A stretch of 64,000 bases of DNA from Crambe crambe. Taxonomy: Eukaryota > Porifera > Demospongiae > Poecilosclerida > Crambeidae. Shown here one piece after another: positions 12,501-23,400 of the stretch. The position numbers were made by a program, and so were the translations under genes. Every line of letters begins with the position of its first letter. Position 1 is the stretch's first letter. Where the stretch lies: assembly GCA_963924555.1 (NCBI GenBank), contig OZ004583.1, positions 6,462,582-6,526,581 of the forward strand, given 5' to 3'. Below the pieces are notes generated by a model. The model was not told the origin of the DNA and did no database searches. It was given only the letters and a program-made list of their open reading frames with translations.

Positions 12501-15500
12501 CTGAAGTTGTTGTCAGTAGCAGTAACTTCACTAGCTTAATAACTTCAAACGTTTTGGCCTCTATACAGAGGCCATCATGATTTCACTAATGATGGCCTCT
12601 GAATAGAGGCCGAAACGTTTGAAGGTGAAATTACTACAAACTACAATAATGTCGATACCTAGCAACGCAGAACATTTCAATAATGATTAATTGTGCAATT
12701 TGGAATTGCATAGTTTCTCATGTGCACTTCTATAGTTTCACATGTGCCAGGGTCTCTGTGGCATGTATGAGATTAGCATTTCTAGTTAAACCAATTACTA
12801 GTGTTACTACAATAATTACTATAGCTTGTTTCTCATATGCACTTTTTATAGTTTCACATGTGCCAGGGTCTCTGTGGCATGTATGAGACTACAACTTCTA
12901 GTTAAACAAATTACTAGTGTTACCTAGCTAGTTTCTCATATGCACTTCTATAGTTTCACATGTGCCATGATCTCTGTGGCATGTACGAGACTAGCACTTC
13001 TAGTTAAACAAATTACTAGTGTAGAGCTGCCAATGATTACTGCTATTACTTCAGTCAGTATTTGAAGCAATAATGTCACAATTTTTATGGTCAATTTTAA
13101 GATGAAAGGCCAGCCCAGTAGTCCAATCCAGTTGTCCAGTCCAGTAATCCAGCCCAGTGAATTCAGACACCCTAAAAAGCGCTAATTTCCAAGCTGTCAT
13201 CCTCTAATGTTATTTTATATCAAAACAAAATAATTGGTGAGCTTGGTGAGTTTATAAAACCACTGTGTAGTCATAGCTATAATACTGTGAAAAAAATCTT
13301 AATTATATATAATAACTGACACATACGTTGTGAAATCTCTTCCCCATCATCTGACATCATAGCTTGCTTGATCTTCTTGGTGGGGAAGTCATTCTTCCCA
13401 TCGAGGAGTTTGTAGAGAGAAGGTAGCAGATCATTCACGTCACTGGCATCATCATAATACCCATATTTCACCAATGCAGCCAGCAGTTGGAGCACTTGAA
13501 CTACTACTCCATTCTTATCATTCTCATCAACAGCAAAAAAATACTGAATACAAAAACATTAAGGGTGGAAGTAACACTGAAAGTAGTGATCACCGATGAA
13601 TGGTATTACTACACCATAAATTTCCAGCATAATATATAGACTTTCAATAAGATTATAGGAAATGTGCTTCATCTCTGGTATGGAATATTCTACTGGGCCC
13701 ATTTTTTTTTGCATGTGATTATTACTAGGTTAAGGGAACAATGTAACATTTAGCTTTTGTATATAGCCAGTCCAGACTTTGTATAACTGGCAGCCTTGTA
13801 ATATTATGGATAAATAGAGAAGTAAAATATAAATCAACAAAAGCTAAATGTTACATTGTTCCCTTAACCTAATAATAGCCACATGCAAAAAAATGGGCCC
13901 AGTAGAATATTCCATACCAGAGATGAAGCACATTTTCCTATAATCCCAATTAAAGTCTATATATTGTGCTGGAAATTTATGGTATAGTAACACCATTCAT
14001 CTGTGACCACTACTTCAGTATAACAATTGTGATAATCCCATGTAGAAATCAGCTTAATTGAATTTGCTATTTCCCAAAAAATATGTTTGTTCCAAACTTC
14101 TGTCATGTGTTTAATAATGGTTAGATTGATCATGGCCACTAATACACACAAGTTATAGTGAGCCAAAGTTTTAAAAGTGGCCAAAAATGAATGCTGATTT
14201 CTACTTGAGACTATTATGTCTTGACAATATAGAGTGGTTATCAATCCAGATCCCTTATATCCCCAAATGTATACCCAATACCGTATAGCACAATATTTTC
14301 GTGGGTAAAATTTTTCGTGGATTTTGTGGTTTTGAAAAAAAAAGATACACAAAAATAAGGGAATTTATATGGTTCACACATCAAAACCACGAAAAATTTG
14401 ACCCACGAAAAAATTTGCTATACGGTAACTAACTATCATAAAAATTAAGTTTGAGAAAAGTATAAGAATCTTGGATCTGCATGATTATTATAATTACTTC
14501 AGATGGATCCTGGAAAAAGTTTTTGATCCACTGACGAAGTGCTGGAAAGTAGATATTCTCTACTCCAGTCAGAGCTGTGATTTCTGCCTTCTCCTTGTTA
14601 CCTCTAGTGCTGGACTCAAATGGAATCTTACCGACTTCATCAATTTTCTAAACGTCATACGTAGCTAATCATGAAATAAAATCCAGAGTGGATCTTTTTT
14701 TAAACTTACAAAAGAGAAAGGAAACTTCTCCAAGAATGGTCGATTACCTCCAACCTCCACATACATCACTATAAAAGAATAATTTAACTTCTTAAACATA
14801 AGATTTTTTTTCAACATGCATACATAATACAGAATTGGGAACACTTAGATGACACCAATACAATTCCAACAAAGTTCTAAGGTAATTCTGAGTGACCGGG
14901 TTAGTTCTGATGTTTCTGCAACTACAGGGACTTCTGAGCTCAAAGTTGGAAGATATGACAATATATATAATTAATAGAGTTCATAAGCTTGAGGAGTTTT
15001 GAGCCGTTTGCCAATACACAGACTTGGGAAAAACTATGTAGAATAGATGACACCACAACGACCAAACCAGGTTGAATAATGTACAGTGACATCCCAATAG
15101 GTAAAGGGGAGGCAAGCAATTAAATTTTAGTAGCAACTGACCCCACAGTAGCTCCACAAGCATCATCCTCAAGTTTGAATGTGACTGCTTGATGTGGGCA
15201 TCATTAATAGCACACATGATGATGGGGAAAGTGAGCTCCACTCCAAAGCTCTTCGCACCAGCACTGCCTCGCAAGGTCCTTATAACTCTTACGTTCCCCT
15301 TACACATCATGATCAGGAATCGAAGTTGAGCCATGAAGAATTGGAAAAATGCTTCATCCCCATGTTTCAAATCATACTGTAAATTTAACAAGGAAGGGAA
15401 TAAAATCACCTCACACAAAGCTGAAGTTATCTTCTCATCTATAAATAATAGCCATGCATTTTAAGCACATAATTTTGGTGACCCTCACTATAAACAACTT

Positions 15501-18500
15501 CCTTTATAGCCTAAAAGCCCACCCCCCACCCCCTTCAGAATTTAGGAATTTCCATAGATATAGGTAGCTATTAGAATTTACAGTTTACCCAAAATCCACT
15601 GCGAATCATTTTTTTGCCAGAATCCTTAGAGACCATTGCTCGAAACTGAACTACATCAAAGTAGTTGTCTTCTGGATCAAGATAGTCTGTCTCTTCCAAT
15701 TCTAAATTAACATTGTCAGCATATCCCATTTCACTCTCAAATTCCACTTGGACTTTAGTATCAACTCCAGCTCCGTCTGTGTGACCCTCTGGCCTGATTC
15801 TGAGAGGATACAACAACTGCAGAAATACAATTATATACTAGCTGTCAGCCAGTGTATCAGCAATAATTATTGAAACTGATGAATTAATAATAGACGCACT
15901 TGGGACCCAGCCTCTGTCCTTTGTAGTGAGCTTGGAGGTTATTTTGTATAGAGTGTATATAATACAAAGGTACAATAGAATTAGTTCTCATAAAATTAGC
16001 TTATGAAACAAACCACCAACGTTTCGACCAGAATACTCTAGCCTTCATCAGGGTGATACAAAAAAAAATGCACACAGAAACATCCTTATATAGCTACCGT
16101 TATCTAGACAACGCACATGCAAACGCCTATGGATATTATATTATAGCATGCCAATACCTGAAGTCATAAACACTATTTCCCTAAGGCTATTGAATTTTTA
16201 TCATGTTAGCTGAGAATAATAAGCAGAATACAAAGGTACTCTAGAATGTCCTTTCAGGCTCCCCATAGGAAGCAAACTTTTAGTAGTTAGGCAAGGATGT
16301 GGGTGTGTTCAATGAAATGGGTGTGGTCACTTTATTCAATAGTGTGTCTCTTATTTCAAAAAAAGGGTTAAACTTAGCCAGCCTGATCTGTTGCTACAGG
16401 CCAACCTTTGTTGAGAGGTTAGTACTCTTTTCGGAGTATCCGTTACAAGACGTTCCACTTTTGGGGACAACAAAGATACAATTTGTATTAAGCACTAAGA
16501 TTGTGAGTAAGTAGATTGAGCAAGTGTCCAATTAAGCATCTGATCAAGCATTTTTAATGCTCTTTTAGCTGACTTCCATATAGAGGCTGAGTATAGCAAG
16601 AGCTAACTAGAGATTCAAAGATTTAAAATTGATGTGGCTGGGGCATTCCAGACTCTAGCTGGTTAGTTAATTGAGAAGCTGGAGGTGGGCCCACTTCAAA
16701 GGCCATTCAGCCGTGACCTGAGGTTTTTATGAATATCGGTACAATAATGGAATCCAACTACAGCAGATTGCAGTAATCTTGCAATACAAATCCAGAACAG
16801 CCAAAACCAAAAATTTACATAGCCTCCTTTCAAGTAGCCCAACTCCAAAGCCATTTGAAAGGAGACTATGTAAATTTTGGTTTTGCTGTTCTGGATTTCA
16901 TGTTGCAAGATCACTGCAATCTGCTGTAACAGCATTTTTGAATCAACTAAATTTAAAATTTGCATGTGCCTAATACCTGGAGCATTCCAGACTAATTAAT
17001 TATCATAGCTGGTTGGTTACTGAAGAATGTTTTGAATCAACTAATAACAGATATGAATTACTGAAGAATGCATTACCTGACCTGTAGCTGTCTTGTCATC
17101 CCTTGCATATCAATGACACTCATAAACATTATGCACTGGTTCAAGGTGTATTATACACTATCAGTATTACGTATGTAGCTATGAGATTAGCCATCATTAA
17201 TTACACATTATTACCATGTTTCCCTGATCTCCTCCACCTCCAAACTCCTTCTGCAACTGCTCCATAATAATAACTAAAGAAAATGTTTTGCATCAGTCAT
17301 AATAATAATAATAGCTAATACAGCAGAACTTCTGGAAAAGGAAACTCTGAAAGAGGACACACCTTTTTCTATCTAAATTAAGTATTTTGTATATAACAAA
17401 ATAACCTCTAAATGCCTCTCTACAAAGGATAAAAGGCTGGGCTACAAGTATGTCCATTATTTGGAGGTTCTACCATAGCTAGATAACTAAAAGATGAATG
17501 CCTTACTCTGATTCTGCTTTATGGGGTCTCCTTTGAAAGTGCACAAAACACTGAGTCCTTCCAGCAACTGGATCACTCTTTTGCTGTCCTTCTCTGTGAT
17601 GGTGAGCTTCTTCACCAAGTGCCAGGATACACTCTTCATAAACTCCTCTTCATAGAGCAAAGTCCTACGTTATTAAATTATGCTCACTAAGATTCAACGT
17701 CCTTATAGTGACTATCCTTACTGATTATTTCTGGTGATACCCGTTAAAACATTCTCAATGGTCTGGCCACCACTGAGTTCAGTGTCCCACACCTACATAT
17801 GCATGTACATAAAACACTGGGAATAGCCAGCAATCATTGATGGGTGCCTTCTACTTTTGCTTACACTGGAGGTGAAGATGTGACTTATCATCTGTGAGAT
17901 GTAAATCTTATTTCTCCTGCTGTTTCCCTCCAGGAAGGCAGTGATGATCTCAAAGCATGCAGTGCACACTTCCCTGTCATTACGTCTTTCATCTTTATGC
18001 AAATTCAAAAGCCGGACCACTAATTCCAGGATCTATGTAATACAGCAGTGAGGTTATTTGTATAGCCCGACATCCCCCTACCCTCCCCCCCAAAAGGATC
18101 GTGTACAAGCATTAAAGCATAGCCCAACACCCCCCTCCCCCAATCCCCTCTCCCACCCCCCTCCCCCAATCCCCCTCACCCACCCCCTCCCCCAATCCCC
18201 TCTCCAACCCCCCCCCCCCCTCCCCAAAAGAGGATCGTGTACAAGCATTAAAGCCTGACAGAAATAGCCTCCTGTGTTAGTGGAGTGATTACAGAGGTTT
18301 CAAGAATCCGAGTGGGTTTTCAAAAAAACAAAAACAAAACAAAAACAACAACAACAATTGATAGAAGTATAGGAAAATATATAACATTTAGCTGATCAAT
18401 AAAAAGCTAGTTAAGCAATAGCTAAATAGCAAAATTACCCACTGAAAGTATTGAATTACGTACCTTCAATCCTCTGAGGAGTTTTTGTTTTGTTTTTCTG

Positions 18501-18666
18501 GAAATTGTTTCCTCAGTCTTTGACAGCAGGGATTTGAGGTAATCAAGTGAAGATAGAGTAGGTTTCATGTGGCAGACTTCGGTAGAGTGAGGCTTGTCAC
18601 CCATTAAAGACTCACACTAATGGTGATAACATAATTATCATCTCTTAATCTCCTCCTCCCTCTCTC

Positions 18667-18729
<63 letters not shown>

Positions 18730-20370
18730 CAAAGTACTCCATCTCAACTCTGTAATAATTATAACATGTTCTCTAAAGTCTTCCTATCTGAACCTTTCTC
18801 ACCTGCTTTAGCTGGTTAGTTAAAACCTCTGTGATGCCAGCCACATAGTTGAAATCGGCCACCAATGTCTCTTCCACCTGTATATAGGAATTATTTTTGG
18901 TGTGGCTATATACTTATCTGTTTCTTGTTATATCCTAAGGTTTTAGCTATCTACCTTTTGTAAAATGAAGGCATCATCTGAATTGATTTCTTTGGTAGCA
19001 ACAATCTGAAATGAAAACAACCAGGATTGGTTACAGATGTGAAATAACAATGTGGACAATTATATAACTAGTGGTATAATTTAGACTGAAATGAATGGAG
19101 AAGTTGTCAGCCTGGTGTACTAACCTGATATAGCTGCCTGGAGCCTTCTTCTTCATCAAGGTCATACTCAGTATTGAGGTCCCCATCTCCCGTAGGATGG
19201 TAGTGCAAATCTGAGCATATTATTGACAAATAATCCATTGTTATAATGCTAAAATATGGAGGCAAAACTGAGAGCTATATATAATAAGAATTATGTGCCA
19301 GTTCTCATTTGATTGGATCATTAATGTAATGGAGGTCAGTAATCCAGTTACTATTAGCAATACATAATGTAGTCGAGTGTGGGACTTTGCATTACCTTTA
19401 TTCAGATGGAGCCATGTGCCCGTAGCAATATGCTTCACTCGAACATAAGACTCCTGGCCAATTTCTTCACCAATCTAAATTATCATTATAATGACACTTT
19501 CATATAAAAAAACTAGCTAACGATTATCTTATCTATTCACTTGTTGAACGACTGGATATAATTCAAAAACAGTTGAACTTGCATCAAGTTTTTGGCTCTT
19601 TAATGTAACCTGAAAAATTGTAAAGATTCACTAGCAATTTTCAACATTATTAGTTGTAGCTGTAACAGAGCTATAGCTACACAATATTGTGATACCTTGT
19701 AACCACTGCTGTCTTCAATGATAGCCAAATATCTCCTGGTAGAAAGGTGTTTTATTTTACAGTGTTCTGACCATTTCATAGGTTCACCTATTCATAATTA
19801 TACAATCCAACGAGTACAAAAATAACATAATAGCAACAAAACAAATCCATTTATAATAGTTAGCAACTTTAAGAGTGAAAATTCACCCTCCATATGCATG
19901 GAATTGCTATGAGTGCCAAACTATCAAGACGGCATGTGTATTATCATGTGCCACAATCAGATAGGTCAAAATATTGATCATAGTCACTAAAATTCATCAG
20001 AGAAGACTCTCCAAAACCTAATTCCACAGAGTTGTAATCCACATAATTCACGGATGAAGCCATCAAAATTTAAATGGTCAGGTACATAGACTAGTAGCTA
20101 ATTACTTGCAAAGTGTGCCACATAAATATCGGGTGAGAGGAGGGGGCAAACAATAACATAAGTTTAATTGAAGGATGGCTAAGTGCATATGGAAGTAGTG
20201 TATGTTTTGTTGTGCATGCACTGGGTATACTGTGGTGTAGCTGGGACATACCACTACATGGATCTTGAAAGCTTTCAATTTCCCAGAAAGTGCTGGGAGA
20301 AGTGGATGGAGGGGAGGAGATACCTGCCAATTTCCGTCTACTCTTGAAGTGCACTAAACAAAGTGAATAA

Positions 20371-20401
<31 letters not shown>

Positions 20402-23400
20402 ACAAAACAGGGGGATTTTTATGTTTGCAAGTTACATAATTATAGCTACAATCATACGTATGTACATGTAATTCACTTAAAATGTCAGGTTCCTTTCCGC
20501 AATATTTGTGATTATAATCAGTAAACATAAGTCATCTTCCTTACCATCTTCTGAAACCACTTTATCATCAAGTGAACTAAATCTGAATTCTGTTTCTCGC
20601 ACTTTTTGAGAATTTGAATGAAATGAAGCGCTACGTCTTCTTAGAGTACCAAAATGTTCTTGAAGATTGAGACTGGATGAAAGATCTGGGGGACTTGGGC
20701 TATCTGGGCTATCTGTCACACTAGTTGGCTCCACATCTGCTGCTATTCCATGGGGTGATTTTGATGAGGCCCTTCGAAGGGTTGATCCCAGTGATGATAG
20801 AGTGGATGGTTGTCCATCAATTGAATTACCCCAATCGTCAATTTCAGGAAGGCAGGCATATTTACCTGCGAAGCTTCCTTTTGCCACTACATAGCAGTGG
20901 TGCTTACGATGGAAGAACCGTACAATGCCACTGGCCTGCATTCATAAAGAAGTTATTTTGATCATATGCATCATTAAAATTATAATAATAAGATAAGCAA
21001 CAGTATCATAGAGTCCATTTTCCTCACAGCCCACAGCCAACATCCTTCTGCTAATTGGCTCTTGCTATATAGTCAGCAGTATGTATGTATTTCCCTTACT
21101 CTCAATGCTCTGTCTGACTGCATAGCTCCATGACCGGTTGCTTGATAATGTCGGATGATCTTCAAAGAAGATTCCTTAGCAGCAACATTCAATTCATAGC
21201 TTAAAGAAAGTAGTAGAATGTAGCCATAAACGTTACATTACTATCTGACTTTTTGAACTCATGCTAGATTTTTTGGTCCTTGTACATTACATATTATTAC
21301 CAGTTGCTGTTGATGTTGACATTGACTTCCCCAAATGTCCTCTTGCTGCAGTGAAGGAACTGTCCCTCAGTGGATACACTTTCAAACTTGATCTGGTCAT
21401 CGTAATTCACTTCCTCTCCCACTGTCTGTACCTTGATGTGAGGGTGGAGACGGAATATGCATCCCACACTGTCCTTCCTCTGAAGATACACCTATAGTGC
21501 ATGCAATCAAGACTATAATTAGTTGGCTAACATAACATGTAGTTAGAGATAATTATGTATAATCATACCTTAAAGAGTAAGTTAATAGCATGCCACACTT
21601 TCCCTTAGAATTAAAAGCCTGCTCATGAGGTTCCTGTATGGCCTTGGAACTTTTCTTGGTATTAACAAGTATTAAACCTAATAGCATACCATACTTTTTA
21701 AAACTTCAAAAGCCCCACTGGATATTCTCTTCTAAATTAATTTGGTTTGTGTGGCCATACAGAACCACTGTATTAGTCATGACTGTGCTCAAAAGATGAT
21801 TTGATCCTCTATCGCAGTAGTCAGTTAATCTTTTGAGGAATTTTCATGTCTTTCATGGTTATTTAGCTGATCACACCATTGCATGCAGTTCATAGCTAAA
21901 ATCACTATACCAAATGTAATCATTACTATTCTGATTTTAGTATTACAGTTCCTTTTAAATCTATAGACAATGAGTATATAATTTGGTTTCTTTTTCAGCT
22001 ATCAAAGTATCACCTTAAGTTTCGAGTCTTCTGTGATGGAGGTCTCCTTGCTACTGACGCAAACATACTTTCCAGTGAGTGTGTGAAGCAACTGGATGGA
22101 GTCTCCATAATTGATGCTGGTTCCTTCCAACCTCTTTTGATTGGCTGCATTTTCTGTCTGTTCCACTTTGCTATCCCTCTATGAAAATTAATAAGTATGG
22201 TAATGGGTAGCAGCTATACTCATTATTATTTTAAACGAGTGAAATTTTTCTCAGCAGGGGTGGGGTTGAGGGGGATGCAGGCCTGTAGCAGTGCCCCAGA
22301 AATTAACCACGTCTACATACTTTGTACTCATGATAGCTAACAGTTATTTAGTTATGTACTTAGCTACGTATTAATTCCTAATTTGGCTTATACTTTTCAT
22401 AAACCAGTGCATAGTACATACTAACTGTGATGATAACACCTGCAGCCTTGCATGTGTCACTTCAAAGATGTCTTTCGGAGTTAATAAGAGTGTAATTTCA
22501 ACACATAATTTTTCCTAGTGGGCATGCCCTAAATGGCATGCTTAGTGTGCTGCTGCAATAGAGATTCAATTTGTGCAATCTACACTAGAATGCTGTTGCT
22601 ATCAAGATAACTTTGGTCTCTGCCTTCAGTTGTTGCAATAGCCCTCTGGTTCCCAAAACAATGACCTTATACATCACTACATACTTTCGCTTGAGATGCT
22701 TGAAGTTGAAGTAAGTCCAAAGCACCTTTTTGGCTAACATTCCTATAAAAAATTAGAAGCAGTGATTAAGTATTAGCTAGACTATTATGACAGTGTATGC
22801 TGCAGTCATAATGTAGTCCAGCTAAATTTTGGGCCAATGGGCATTTCCTACTCTATTATCTATGAGTCTACTAAGAAATACTAAGAACTCTATAATTCTT
22901 TCACAGTAGATTTCGTATAATTTCTCATACTAGTAGAATAGATCACATATTGGCCTCTCTATAGGGGCCAGCTAAGAAGTTATCCCCACTTAACATTTTT
23001 TGCACTCATAGCCATGCAGCTAATATTACTTTCTTCTGCTCTCTTTGAGTTTCTCAGCAAGTGTTCGGTAGCGTGTCTGTGCCTCATATTTATTAGAAGC
23101 CAAGACTTTAAATGTACCAACTGCAGATTAAAATTGACATTAATTTTGACATAATAGCTATTGGAGAAATATCTTACATCGAATGCTTGGTAGTTTTTGA
23201 TCCTCTCTCTCCAATGGTTGCACAGTCAGCAACTGTCTTGTACCAGATCTTAAAAAAAAAAAGAATAATGATAAAAAATAGTTGAATTGTTTGTTATTAT
23301 TTAGTAATACTTACCCTGACAGATCTGCCAAGATGTAACCACTTTTCTCTCCACTCTCTGCTGAAAGTCTTTTGTCTGCATTGTAGAAGAGAAGCACAGT

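Larger units (their letters stand above)
12370..13173. mobile_element. Composite terminal-inverted-repeat element, copy A intron 24
   Basis: Left end agggtgtctgaataaagacc then tctgaattcactggacag; right end tccagtaatccagcccagtg then aattcagacaccct. The termini are inverted copies of AGGGTGTCTGAATTCACTGG. It contains a hammerhead-like palindrome (12541-12630) and a minisatellite (12711-13022). A related element is in B; copy C intron 24 is only 289 bases and lacks it. Confidence 0.6.

Noticed and set aside
18058..18258. Pro-rich plus-strand open frame
   Set aside because: Translation of the C-rich minisatellite in intron 15.
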